In this document: positions 1-58,779 of the stretch, in pieces | Layout of the letters: every line of letters begins with the position of its first letter | How positions within the stretch are numbered: position 1 is the first letter of the stretch | Source of the DNA: Himantopus leucocephalus | Lineage: Eukaryota; Chordata; Aves; Charadriiformes; Recurvirostridae | Assembly: GCA_003993805.1 (NCBI GenBank) | Contig: RSEF01000001.1 | Span: 74,167,396 to 74,231,395, forward strand | Direction: 5' to 3' | DNA: 64,000 nt | Program-made: the position numbers and the translations under genes | Notes under the pieces: generated by a model | What the model was told of the DNA's origin: nothing | The model's database searches: none | What the model saw: only the letters and a program-made list of their open reading frames with translations

Positions 1-84
1 AGATTGTCTAGACATAAAACAAGACTAGCCAAACAGACTTTTTGCCTTTTTCGTTCTTTTCACCTGAGAACAGCTGAAGATTTT

Positions 85-110
85 TATTCTATTCCATTCT
101 ATTCTATTCT
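85..110. repeat. (ATTCT)n simple repeat
   Basis: About five imperfect ATTCT units in a KDM5A intron. One avian CR1 subfamily ends in this pentamer, but no CR1 body precedes it here, so I call it a simple repeat. Confidence 0.6.
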
Positions 111-217
111 CAAAAGGAGCTGTAATCTATTGTAATTGAACCAGCTGTTCCCTCCAGACCATAGAGGGCCATCAAGATCAGCTTCTGAAGGCTGACACAG
201 AAGTGCCTGTTGCTCAC

Positions 218-36617
<36,400 letters not shown>

Positions 36618-37304
36618 GGCCGCAGGGGGAGACCGCCGCCGCCGACGGGGGTGGGGGGGAGCGCACCGAGGGCCGCGGCGGGGCAGGGCGGAGAGGGGCG
36701 GTGGGGGAGGGGGAAGGCCTCAGGGGGGGCCTCAGGGGCGGCCGGCAGGGCTGGGCCGGCGGCCGAGGCGCATCCTCCGGCGGCGGCTGCCAGGCAGGAC
36801 GGCCGCCGGTAGAGCCAGGAGGCCGTGCGGAGCGGCGGGGGCGGCTGCTGCCGAGTGTTGTTGTCCCGTCCCCCGGGGTTGTCTCCCCCCGTTGCCGAGC
36901 CCCTCTCGCTCGCGTTCCAGCTCGCCGGAAGTTACGCGTCTGGATTTGAGCCCTCCCCCGGAAGCTGGAGGCGCTGTTGTCTTCCGAGCCGAAAAGTAGT
37001 CCCTCCGCCACTCTTCTGGCGAGGCGGCTCCCAGCGCCGAGGAAGCCGGCCGCCAACCCCGACCCCACCTCTCCCGGCGACACTCCTGCGACAGACCCAA
37101 GGGCAAAGCCGCTCCGCCCGCCAGCCCCGCTACGGGGGGAAAGGGGAGGCGGCGGGGGGTCGAGGAGGGCGGGGCCGCCGCCACTTCCGGCGCGGAGGAA
37201 TGTGCGACGAAACTCGAGCCATTCGCTTCCGGTGCTGAACGGGCCGTTTCGCCCATTGTCTGAACCGGACGTCAGGAGGAGGGGCGGTAGCCCCGCCCCC
37301 TTCG

Positions 37305-37390
37305 CGCAGGCCCCGCCCCCTTTCCCGCAGGCCCCGCCCCGCGGCGGCCGCCGCGGGGCGGGGCCTGCGGGAAAGGGGGCGGGGCCTGCG
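37305..37390. repeat. Perfect 86-bp palindrome of GC boxes
   Basis: Two 43-base arms match without a mismatch and without a spacer, centred between 37347 and 37348 in GGCGGCCGCC. Each arm contains two CCCCGCCCC (Sp1/KLF-type) boxes separated by a TTTCCCGCAGG unit. It lies 0.7 kb upstream of the KDM5A start codon. It could extrude as a cruciform or, less interestingly, be a fold-back assembly error. Confidence 0.95.
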
Positions 37391-37399
37391 GTTACCTCA

Positions 37400-37770
37400 G
37401 GGCCAAAGTGTCCGTTACTGACAAAGTGGGACTGGATGCGAAGGGATAATTTTGACAGAAGTTATTAGGTGAGCGCAAACGGGTGTTATAAAACATGGAG
37501 TTTACCAGTGGTTATTGGGTTGTGGCAGTGTCTTCTTACATTTTTCGAAGGGTTTCAGGCACGGATGCCCGATACTTTTATGGCTGTAAAAGCATGTGGA
37601 GCGCAGGTGTTGCCTTACCACTCTCTAGAAATTATGTATTTCTACGTGCTCCTGCCGTTTTTATTTTTTTATTATTCGAGTGTGCCTCTCTTCCCGCGAG
37701 CTGTACCAGGTTCTTCTGAGGATGTGTATGTTACGTGTATGTAATGTACATGTGTATGCGTGTGCTGTGC
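37400..37770. other. Intergenic spacer upstream of the KDM5A promoter
   Basis: Transition from the CpG island to ordinary sequence, ending in a short GT-rich run (37721-37769). I see no gene. Confidence 0.5.
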
Positions 37771-38436
37771 TGTGAAGAACCCACAACAATTTGTTGTTGT
37801 TTAGACAATTATTCTCTCACCCCTCCCCGCTCAGGAAGGGGAAGCGGGGAAAAAAACCAAGGAAACCTGGAGGTTGAAATATAAACAGATTTAATAGAAC
37901 AAGTCTAGATAATGAACAGTAATAGCACTAAAGAACCAATATTGATCCCAATACCAACATAAAATGTACAAGGATTATATTCAGCCAGTTATATCAGTAG
38001 GAAGCTGTGCACGCCCAGCAGTGGACAGTAAATGTGGGACACTGCGAGCGCTGTGGCTTCAGGATGAAGGGAAGGCCTCAGGGGTCCGGCACCAGGGCAA
38101 GAAGTTCTCAGGATGGCAGCCATCAACAGAGAGAGAGAGAACTCAGCAAACTTCCTAATTTATGTTGACTGTGACATTCATGGCATGAAATAATCCTGTC
38201 GGCCAGCTTGCGTCAAGTGCCCGGGTCTCCCTCCTCCTCATCCCTGCACCTGGCGAGCTCGAAAACACTGAGACCTTGAAACCCGCATACCATAGCTGGC
38301 TATAAAGTAAATATTTTCACAAATTCAGACACTGGAGTCTTCTAAAAGTGCAGTTTTCCCTAGTATTAGAAGAGAACTTACTGAAAAGTAAAATTACTGA
38401 AAAATATATTAATCCTGTGCCGCTCAAACCGGGACA
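37771..38436. mobile_element. LTR-like element, probable solo LTR of an endogenous retrovirus
   Basis: A 666-bp block bounded by TGTGAAGAACCC and CCGGGACA, giving the TG...CA ends of an LTR in either orientation. Internal stretches look like avian endogenous retroviral LTRs as I remember them. No retroviral coding sequence is attached. The flanking hexamers CTGTGC (37765-37770) and GGGTGC (38437-38442) agree at four of six positions, compatible with an eroded target duplication. Orientation and family are uncertain. Confidence 0.55.
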
Positions 38437-38717
38437 GGGTGCTCTACTCCCAACAGCAGCATCACCAGCCCACCCCATTTCCGAGATAAGCAGCGGTTCA
38501 GCCAGGAGCACTAGAGAGAAAAAACTCCATGATGAAAAGCACCTAATCCATGCAAAAGCTTTATTTTGAGACCCACCCCGTCTTTGGCTCATCTCCTTCT
38601 GGACTGCTCAAGGTGGTTTTGGGTTTGGCCTGGTGGAGGGCTCTGCGAGGCGCTGCCAGCGAGGGGGCAGGTTTCCATCACCAGAGCCAAAAAGCTCAAA
38701 ATCCCAAATAACCCAGC

Positions 38718-39180
38718 ATTTTTTTTTTCCCCCATTTTTTATCAGTTCTGCAGGATACTGGCTTTTGGANGCAGCATTTTTATTTTTTTTCCCATTTTTC
38801 ATCAGTTCTGCAGGATACTGGCTTTTGGAAACAGAACCTTACACTTTTCTCTGTTACCCCCTCAGGTGTGGGGGCTGCTGAAGCACTGGGCCACGCTGGG
38901 ACGTGCATGCCCTACTTCCATCTTTATTCTTCTTGGTCACCTGGAAGTATTTGTCTCTTCCCCGAGAGAAGGCNCCAGCATTTTTTTTTTCCCCCATTTT
39001 TTATCAGTTCTGCAGGATACTGGCTTTTGGAAACAGAACCTTACGCTTTTCTCTGTTACCCCCTCGGGTGTGGGGGCTGCTGAAGCACTGGGCCACGCTG
39101 GGATGTGCATGCCCCACCTCCATCTTTATTCTTCTTGGTCACCTGGAAGTATTTGTCTCTTCCCCGAGAGAAGGCTTCAG
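38718..39180 (+). repeat. Segment present in two to three near-identical copies joined by single Ns
   Basis: A T-run followed by CAGTTCTGCAGGATACTGGC occurs after 38718, 38770 and 38974. The longer part, up to the CCCGAGAGAAGGC block, occurs twice. The junctions are single N bases at 38770 and 38974. This is most likely an assembly duplication and not a biological tandem repeat. Open frames across it are meaningless. Confidence 0.9.
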
Positions 39181-39582
39181 CCCCTTGTTTGACATGTTCG
39201 ACTGCTTTTAGAAGAAGTGGAGCGAGCTGCTAGTCCAGCCAAGGAAAACAGCAGCCTTCCTCCCAGACTTTGCCCAGAAAACAGCCTACCCCTCCTCTTT
39301 TCTCTTGTTTATTGAGAAAATTGGTAAGAAAAATTGATGTTGGGGGGGGGTGGGGCAGGGAGATGGTGGTTGCACTGCTGTTGATGAAAAAGAGCCCCCA
39401 CTGCAGGGGCTGCATTTATCCTGCCCGCAGCCCTAAGCCCTGGCGCTCTAAAAACGGGGTTTATAACACAAGACCCCACGTTTCTCCCCCAAATAACCCC
39501 GCTCTCGGCCTCATCCCCAGCCCGAGGGCCTCCCGCGCACGCGCAGTACCCCCGCCGGCGACAGCCCACCCCCCCCTTAAGG

Positions 39583-39600
39583 ACTACAACTCCCAGATGC
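39583..39600 (+). promoter_or_regulatory. ZNF143/STAF-like binding site
   Basis: ACTACAACTCCCAGATGC agrees with the ACTACAA-TCCCAG core bound by ZNF143 at many TATA-less vertebrate promoters. It lies about 440 bp upstream of the CCDC77 start codon. Confidence 0.7.
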
Positions 39601-39638
39601 GCCGGCGCGGTAGCCCTGCCGCCCGTGTCGCGAGCGCT

Positions 39639-39685
39639 GATTGGTGGAGACGGTCCGCGCCGCATGGAAGACTGCCTGTGATTGG
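39639..39685 (-). promoter_or_regulatory. Pair of inverted CCAAT boxes (NF-Y-like)
   Basis: GATTGG at 39639-39644 and again at 39680-39685, spaced 41 bp, each with a G-rich 3' flank. Paired NF-Y sites at about four helical turns are common in cell-cycle and housekeeping promoters. Confidence 0.6.
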
Positions 39686-39890
39686 AGGAGGCGGCGGGCG
39701 GCAGGTTGCCCCGCCGTTTAAGTTGTGGAGGGTCGGTCGCGGCGGTTATTTTGCCTTCGGGGGCCTCTCGCGGTAGGAGGCCGTGAGGTGGCGGCTGTGT
39801 GTGAGCGGTGCCCGTTCCCTCCCGCGCTGCCTCGGGAGCTTGTTCCTGGCTTGTTTGGCGGGGGGCGTCTGAGGGGCTTTCCCCGCGGCG

Positions 39891-39926
39891 ATGGCCGTTC
39901 CCGGTGGGGCCTGCAAGGCGCCCTAG
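39891..39926 (+). other. Possible upstream ORF in CCDC77 5' leader
   Basis: ATG at 39891 opens an 11-codon frame (MAVPGGACKAP) ending in TAG at 39924-39926, 99 bases before the CCDC77 start. The context GCGATGG is favourable. It is only a uORF if the leader is unspliced here. A GTGAG at about 39998 could remove part of the leader. Confidence 0.4.
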
Positions 39927-40025
39927 CCCGCGTCTCCTCCCGGGGCTGCAGGCGGCCCGGCTGAACCCCGGCTCGAAGCGTCTGTCCCCTGCCCGCGGTG
40001 AGCCCGGCCCTTCCGCAGGGGCGCC

Positions 40026-51547
<11,522 letters not shown>

Positions 51548-53775
51548 AGCTGAGGTATTAACTGGCATCCTAGTTCTACGAATGGGACATTGCTAGCCTG
51601 GAATAGTCGTATGTGAGAGCAGCTCCTGCCTGTCTGTTTCCTGGCATCCAGTGACAGAAGGCTTGAGGAAATCTGCAGTTAATGTCATAACATTGTACAC
51701 GAGCCATTCCTAACTTGCCAGGTTATATTCCTGTTTCAGCCGAAAGATGGCACCTGATAAGACTGACATAGAAAGTACATGATGACTGATATATCAGGGA
51801 TATGCTTATGACTTCATCTTGCCTTCATATCTGTGGTAGGGGTCAATGTAACCTTTATTTGGAGCACGTTATAAACCACATACATGGTTATAATGAAATG
51901 AATAATCATGGAAGGATCTAGTTCAAGATGTGAATTGCTTGACTGACCTTTTTGTATGTCAGAAGCAGCTTTTAAAATGGTTTAAATGATTACTGTTTTG
52001 GTGCTTAGGCACTTCAGGATGTAACTGGAAATTTTCTTTGAAAAAGACCGTGTACAGAAAGCACGAACTAAAGTGTATTACATCTGACTCTCCCCTTGAC
52101 AGTATAACTGTTTTAAAATGGCTTCCCTTTGCTTGGTTCTAACCTAATTGGGACAAACCTGACTGATTTAATATGGTGGAAAAAGATAACCTGTTATAGA
52201 ACTCATCTGCAAGAATCAGCAACATCTACTCTTGGTTTGAATGTTTGGGGGGGGAAATACAACACTATAGTGTCGTCTTCTCATCCCCTTACTCCCAGTT
52301 TATCTTGACACACAGAGGAAGCCCATAATAAAAGGCTTCTAGTATCTTCCTTAACCACCATATTATCTATCTCTGTAGCTTTAAACAATGTCATGGTTAT
52401 GTACCAACAAATCATGGTCAGCTTTTGCTACAGCAGTTGTTGTTACTGAACCGTAACTGAAATGAGGGTGGAAGAGCGGGTGCCTAGTTGCTACATGATA
52501 AATTAACTCTAGCTATATGATGATTATTTTTGTACCAGACATCAGGACATCACAATTCTAGAAAACAGATGAAATCATGAAAAGGGTTACAACGTGGCTT
52601 CAGCCCAGTTTGTAATTGCAGGTATTCATGCTTTTACTGTAGCGTCAGCAAGTCTTGTCCACCTTGTAGACTGAGAACAGATCTGTGTTAGAAAAGGGAT
52701 TTCAGTGCCTCTGTTTCCTACTGTACCTTTCCTACCTCGTTAAATGTGACAGAAGCGGAATAATATCTTTCTGAAGTATACATCTATAGGCTACCAGTGC
52801 TTCCTTTCCCATTGAAAAGAACTCAGTGTGTGAAAGCTGGCAGTTTCTTTTGGGCATGGTAGTGGCCATGGAGGTCCTCATTCAGCGTTTGGGAGAAATA
52901 GATATGCAAAAGGTGGTTTTGTGCTGTCAAGATTTGGATAAAGAATTGTTTTTATAACACCAGCTAAAGCAATGCAGAAGGGGAAATTCCCTGAAGTCAA
53001 GGCCCACTTCAATTTTGTATCTTTTTTTGTGACGAGCTTGCTGTCCCTTATGGTCCTGTGCTGTGGCTTTTATTTTGTATGTGTTCTTGAGGTCAAATTC
53101 ATCACAGACAGACTTTAGTGTGGGTGGCTGACAATCTACCTGGATGCTCAACTACTACTGCAATTTACAGGAGGCTGTTTTAAAGTATGTTGCACTAATT
53201 AGTTTAGCTGAAAATGCTGAACTGGTTCAGAGCGCGATTGATGTGGACAGCTGAAGAAGGTTATTTAATAATGCTATCCATCACTTAGTCTCACTCTTAG
53301 TTGACTAGTACTTTCTCAGATAAGTCTAGCTAATTAAAATGAGTTTGTATGTGAAATAACATGCTACTGGTTTGAAGATAAGGAAACAAAGTTATCACAG
53401 GTCCTGGAAGGCTGCTTCTGAAAATTGCTACGTAATGAAGTATTAGCTACTTATTCAGCAGGATCCATCTACTTAAATTCAGCTGATGGGAAGCTAGTAA
53501 AAAGGTCTTTCGCACCTATACAAATAAATGAGTTTCTATTTATTTTCAACTCTCCCAAGCTAAAGAATTGTCTATGAAATTACACTTTCCTCACTTGAAA
53601 GCCATGAAGCGTGTCTGGATAAAGACTGTAGGCTTTGACATTCAGGTTTGTAAGATTGGGAGGAAATATTGGGGGAAGAAGGATGTAAATGTTTAATTTC
53701 CTGCTTTCCTTACCAGTATTCCTTATTACTTGAAAGACTGAACATAATAAAATGGCAACATTCCTAATATTTCTG
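51548..53775 (+). other. CCDC77 3' UTR (inferred)
   Basis: About 2.2 kb without coding potential between the CCDC77 stop and the strongest polyadenylation signal. AATAAA occurs at 52327-52332, 53523-53528 and 53746-53751. The last is followed within 30 bases by a GT-rich stretch (TGCTGGTGTGTT) and is my preferred site. The first would give a shorter isoform. Confidence 0.55.
53746..53751 (+). terminator. Candidate polyadenylation signal of CCDC77
   Basis: AATAAA with a GT/T-rich downstream element at about 53771-53786. Best of three candidates by context. Confidence 0.5.
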
Positions 53776-53789
53776 CTGGTGTGTTAAAA

Positions 53790-55635
53790 TCAAAGTGCAG
53801 CTTGACCTTCATTCTTAGTTTGTCACTAGGCTACGAACCCTTCCTATTTGGGGAGGGTGGGGGGGAAATTACGGTAGTGCTGATCTGTAAATCCATTTTA
53901 TTTGGAAGCTTGAATATTTGTCCAAGGGCAGGAAGTGCAAAGTATTGTACATGGTCTTTCTGTGTGACATCGTGTGATCATGTGAAGCGTTGCTTTATGT
54001 TGCCAAAACAAATGTGGACCTTCAAGCCAAGAATTGCTTTAAAAAGCCAAGTGCTTTCTACTACTGACAACTACCCTTTAAGATGTCAGTAAAGAATTAT
54101 TGGCATCTCCAAGAGGGTTTCCTGAAAAAGTTTCCAAGACCCATATTAGTCAATTTTCTTCCACAGATTTTGGGTAGAAAACAAAAAACGGCATTTGTTC
54201 CAAAGACTGATTAGCTTTTTTGCTATTTTAAGTTAGTAATGTGTGAGTTGTATCACTTCAATACAACTAAATGCCAGATTATATATGTAGGAGCACAGAA
54301 TTTGAAAGCTCTCCAAAACGGCTGATTCCTGGAATACGGAGACTATCCTATAGAGGATTAAAGGTTAGAACTGGACAAATGTTCTTATTGTGAGCCAAGA
54401 TACTAAAATGTTTCTTGCATAAATAGGAGAAAAGTGAGCAGTAGGGGAAAACTTTACTGTTGTGTAGCCCTTTTTTTAGGTAAGGAAGGAGTGCATGCAT
54501 TTTGGAAGGGATGTTGAAATATTGGGTAGGGCACAGAACCACAGATGATTCAGCAGAAGAGAAAAGGTTGTGCAAGAGCTCATATTGTATTACATTAAGA
54601 AGACTGATTAATATACATGCATCTTGAAGATGAAAAACTACCAAAGGCCCTTCTATCCCAGCAGAGAAAGGCAGAGCAAGAACCAGTAGCCTGAACCTGA
54701 AATTAAAAATGTGTGGGTTTGGTTTTTTTTTATTAACAGGAAGATTGAGCTCTTTCCCTCATTACAGCAAACTGTTTGTGGAGGTAACAAATTCTCCATC
54801 TCTGTCTTCAAATAAAAACAATGATTGCACCTCTGGAGAAGGTAGCTTGTTTTAATAAGTTACTGGATTTGACACATTAGAACTTAATGAAATATAATGA
54901 CGTGAACCAACAGGAAATCATTTAATGGTCCCTTCTGGCTTTAAACTTATGGTTTATTTATATGCAATATTTGTAGTTTTTCAGCACTCATGCAGTTGCC
55001 TTAATTATAAGAATATATGCTGTGTCAGCACACCCTACACAGCAAGGTTACACAAGGTAAAAAAACAAAACAAAATTAAAAAAAAACACTCATGATCTTC
55101 CTATACCACAACTTGCAGTAATTCCCAAATTACTTGATGCTGTGACTGTGCTTAGAAAAGCAGATTAACAGCAGCTACAGATCTGATAGCTGGCAGAATG
55201 AATCTAAATAATACTATAGGATATACTTGTATGCAATGGCTGTACTTAAATTGCTTACGTAAGTAGTAGTACCAATACAGAAACACACATATTTTACCAG
55301 TATGGATGGACTCTGTGGGCAGCCTAATATTCTGGAATTGTAATGTCTGTGTGTAGGCCAGGAAGTAATTCTTTGATAATCAGGTACTTTTTTTTTTTTT
55401 AAACTAGCTGGGAGCAACATCCCTGTGTACTTTGTTCTGGTAGATCTGTTCATATTTGTGAAAGGCTATGTCGTTCAGGCTTTTAATTACAGCTCAAACA
55501 CATTTAATTCTGCTACGCTGGAATGTATTTGTGCCTGCTCAGTCAAAATGCTAATAAACATGTCTCATTTGTCCCCATTCAAAGTGGCATCACAGCTCAT
55601 TTGCATATAAGGAACATTTTAAGATTTTTTTTCAA
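53790..55635. other. Intergenic sequence downstream of CCDC77
   Basis: AT-rich, with T-runs at 54724-54731 and 55387-55400. No gene, RNA or transposon recognised. Confidence 0.55.
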
Positions 55636-56580
55636 ATGCTGGATTCTGCACCTAGGAGGAAGTAACGCTGGGCACAAGTGGAGAGCAGTGGCTGGAGAGC
55701 AGCCCTGCAGGAAGGGGTCCGGGGGCGCTGGCGGGCAGCAGGCTCAACAGGAGCCAGCACCGTGCCCTGGCAGCCACGAGGGCAAACCGCATCCTGGGGT
55801 GCATCAAACACAGCAACGCCAGTGTTGGTGTGGCCTCACCTTGAGCACTGTGTGCAGTTCTGGGCCCCACCACTTAAGAAGGATGTGAATGTCCTTGAAT
55901 GTGCGCAGAGGAGGGCAAGAAAGTTGGTGAAAAGGGCTGGAAGGTGTATCCTGTGAGGAGCAGCTGAGGACACAGGGCTTGTCTAGTTTGGGGAAAGGGA
56001 GGGTGAGGGGTGACCTCACAGCTTCCTGAGAAGGGGGTGTGGAGAAGGAGGCACTGATCTCTTCTTCTTTAGGAAGCTCCATCTAAACATGAGGAGGGAC
56101 TTCTTTACTTTGAGGGTGGCAGAGCACTGGAACAGGCTGCCCAGAGAGGTTGTGGAGTCTCCCACTCTCAAGGCATTCAAAACGTGCCTGGACGCCATCC
56201 TGTGCAACCTGCTGTAGGTAACCCTGCTCTGGCAGGAAGGTTGGACTAGATGATCTCCAGAGGTCCCTTCCAATCCTGGCTATTCTGTGATTCTCCCTGG
56301 GATCCAGTGGTAGGACACATGGGAATGGTTCAAAATTGTACCAGGGGAGGCTCAGACTGGACATGAGGAAGCATTTCTTTACCGAGAGGGTGGTCAAATG
56401 CTGGAACAGGCTTCCTAGAGAGGTGGTCAATGCCCTGAGCCTGTCAGTGTTCAGGAGACATTTGGACAATGTCCTTAACAACATGCTTTATCTTGGTCAG
56501 CCCTGACGTGGTCAGACAGTTGGAACTAGATGATCATTGTAGGTCCCTTCTAACTGAAATATTCTAGTCTATTCTTTCTA
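55636..56580 (+). mobile_element. CR1 LINE (ATTCT-tailed subfamily), split by a second CR1
   Basis: The left part, 55636-56065, starts in the RT region (GGATTCTGCACC, then motifs around [16 protein letters not shown]). The right part, 56295-56580, continues with GGATCCAGTGGTAGGACAC and ends in GATCATTGTAGGTCCCTTCT and ATTCTAGTCTATTCT. Together they make one 5'-truncated CR1 whose halves are separated by the copy at 56066-56294. An internal deletion is apparent near 55815. Confidence 0.82.
56066..56294 (+). mobile_element. CR1 3' fragment nested inside another CR1
   Basis: A roughly 229-bp CR1 3' end (GAACAGGCTGCCCAGAGAGG, GATCTCCAGAGGTCCCTTCC, ending ATTCTGTGATTCT) of the octamer-tailed type. 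It sits between the two halves of an ATTCT-tailed CR1, in the same orientation. Confidence 0.82.
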
Positions 56581-57730
56581 ATTTTTCTGCAATATTTTTG
56601 CTTTTATATTCTCAAGTTGCTTTCAATTTTAAAAAATAACCCCTTTACCCCCTAAACAGTTATTCTTAAATTTGCAAGTCTCTAGCTGTAGAAGTATACG
56701 CATTTTTTAGCATGTGGACTGGGATTATGTACCAAAACAAATTTGGATATAGTGTAGAAGGCATGAGAGGTGAAAGCTGCAGTGATTCCTTTTGGCTGCT
56801 GTATTCAGAGGGTCTAGGCACAAAGAACAGGGTTTGTTTCAATTCTTACGTTGCATCAAAAGTTTAGGACTTCCTCTCTGAAACAGGCCATCGGACGTAA
56901 CTGGAATTTAACCCACTAGCAGGAAACATTTCTGCTATGACCGAAGTATTTGAGAAGAATCGGATGCAATTCTGGTATTTCCCATTTGGCACCAAAGGAA
57001 CAGTTTGGAGAAAGGGCATCTTTGATTATGAGTTAGAGTGGCTGCCGTTCAAGAAAGCTCCAAAAATATAGCTTTGTCATCACAGCCCTCAATGGCGTTG
57101 ACTATTCACTTACCCTGACTAAATTGCATGTTTTAAGAATTGTGATGCTGTTGGATTGTGGACAGATTACAAATGTGTAAATACAGGTTTGGGTTGTTTT
57201 TTTTTTAAATTCAGAAAACCCAGAGAGGCTTTCAACACGGAAGTCTTTCGATGTTAAAGCAAGACAATGATTAACTATGCAGGCATGAAGGGTTTCATTG
57301 TTGAAATGGGTTCGATTTGAACAAAAAGCTCTGGATTTACCCTGGTGAAGCATGTCCAGGATGTGCTGGATTCTCCTGTATTGATTCAGAGAGCAAATTG
57401 CCTTTCTTTCACTGTAAACATTTATCTCAGTAGTGAGTCACTCCTAAGTGTTCGGTAAAACAGTATTTGTCTTCTTCAGTGCTAGCTTGGGCAGATAGAA
57501 GTCTGCTCGGTGTTGTCACAAGGAGAGCTGCTCAGCTTTTGCCTTCTGTAGTGTCCTTAATAAAACGACTGTGGCACATCTTTGGAACTTCTTGAAACAT
57601 AAGGATGATGATGAGCACAGTTACTTAAAATTTAAAACAAGTACTGGTACTTTTAAGACAAGGGAAGGAGGAAATTTAGGCAAGACTTCAGTCAGATTTG
57701 AAAAGAGATGGATTTCCAAATGAATCAAAG
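56581..57730. other. Intergenic sequence
   Basis: 1.1 kb without a recognisable gene or repeat apart from a short T-run at 57198-57206. Confidence 0.5.
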
Positions 57731-57769
57731 ATCATAGAATGGTTTAGGTTGGAAGGGACCTTGAAGATC
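57731..57769 (-). mobile_element. CR1 3' tail, cut by assembly gap
   Basis: ATCATAGAATGGTTTAGGTT and GGAAGGGACCTTGAAGATC are the reverse complement of a CR1 terminus. The element body would extend into the adjacent gap, and the right flank shows no CR1. Confidence 0.85.
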
Positions 57770-57869
57770 NNNNNNNNNNNNNNNNNNNNNNNNNNNNNNN
57801 NNNNNNNNNNNNNNNNNNNNNNNNNNNNNNNNNNNNNNNNNNNNNNNNNNNNNNNNNNNNNNNNNNNNN
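57770..57869. other. Assembly gap (100 N)
   Basis: Exactly 100 N, preceded by a CR1 tail. The gap probably hides the rest of that CR1 and is of unknown true length. Confidence 0.95.
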
Positions 57870-58224
57870 TGGGGGTGGCAAAAGCAGTGAGATTTGTCCT
57901 TAAAACTAGAGAATAGAGCAAGGGTCAACCTTAGAGTGGAAAGGAACCCTGCCACCTCCAGGCCCCAAGGACCTCCCTTGGTGGCCTCTGACAGGGGAGG
58001 TGGAGGGCAGTCCCTGTGCCCAAGCAGCAGCAGCAGAATGGCGCAGGGGAACGATCCCCAGGAAAGGGGCCCTTAGTTCCCCCGGCCCTCCTTCTGCCAT
58101 GTCAGGGCATCTTTCAGGCCGCAGGCCTCCCAGCTCCCAGAACAGCCATCTTGGGCTACATGCATTGCCATCACAGTAGCCTCGCGATGTCATGAGCCAC
58201 CTCGCTGCCTTCTGTTCCAGGCCC
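57870..58224. other. GC-rich intergenic stretch left of the TATA-like site
   Basis: Moderately GC-rich, with a short CAG repeat at about 58022-58036. Open frames on both strands are unsupported. Confidence 0.45.
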
Positions 58225-58232
58225 TATAAATA
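58225..58232 (+). promoter_or_regulatory. TATA-box-like motif
   Basis: TATAAATA in a GC-rich context (GGCCCTATAAATACAGGG), 144 bases before the ATG of a small open frame at 58376. The classical spacing would put a start near 58255-58262. No experimental support. Confidence 0.35.
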
Positions 58233-58375
58233 CAGGGACCCCGGCTGCTGGCCCACAGTTCACTGAGCTTTGAGGCCCTGGGTTTCCAAGGATTATTGGA
58301 AGAAAGAGTTCCCACAGCAGCAAGGCGTGTGGCTGCCCATTTTTGCGTGGGAAGGCAAGTAGGCAGTTGCAGGAG

Positions 58376-58606
58376 ATGTGGAGGAAGAGGAGGCAACGTC
58401 AGAGGAGAAGCACCATCAGCTGCATGGTAGTCATGGCCTTCACTCATGTGGCTGACGGTGTGGAGCCCGTGGAGGTGGATCCACCCAAAGATCAAGAAGA
58501 GCTGATGGAAGTAGATGTGCCTCCAGCATGGCTCACCTGGCACCACTACACTATGCCAGGGGTCCCCTCCATGATGCCATGGCAGCAGCGCTGCAGGAAC
58601 GCCTGA
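58376..58606 (+). CDS. Unrecognised small ORF with acidic MEVD-type repeats, possibly a decayed single-exon gene
   Basis: 76 codons from ATG 58376 to TGA. The N-terminus is very basic (MWRKRRQRQRRS). It is followed by two related acidic units, EPVEVDPP and LMEVDVPP, separated by KDQEE. A second frame (58528-58779) overlaps it and reads MAHLAPLHYARGPLHDAMAA and then a hydrophobic LLALTIILLTAMGG segment, so a frameshift may have split one longer protein. I do not recognise the family. It may be a real lineage-specific gene, a pseudogene, or chance. Confidence 0.25.
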   Translation: MWRKRRQRQRRSTISCMVVMAFTHVADGVEPVEVDPPKDQEELMEVDVPPAWLTWHHYTMPGVPSMMPWQQRCRNA

Positions 58607-58779
58607 CCAGCACCTTCCCATCGGCCCAGCCTCTGTACCTGGCCATCCTGTGGGCTCACCCGTTCCATCTGCTGGCATTAACAATTATTTTGTTGACCGC
58701 CATGGGTGGTGTAAGCACTTCTTTCCCATCCATCCACCCCCTCATCCCTCCTGAAGTGGTGCCATCTCTTCTGCTCTGA

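Noticed and set aside
38566..39192. 208-codon plus-strand frame
   Set aside because: It crosses two single-N joins and repeats the same peptide. It is a product of the assembly duplication.
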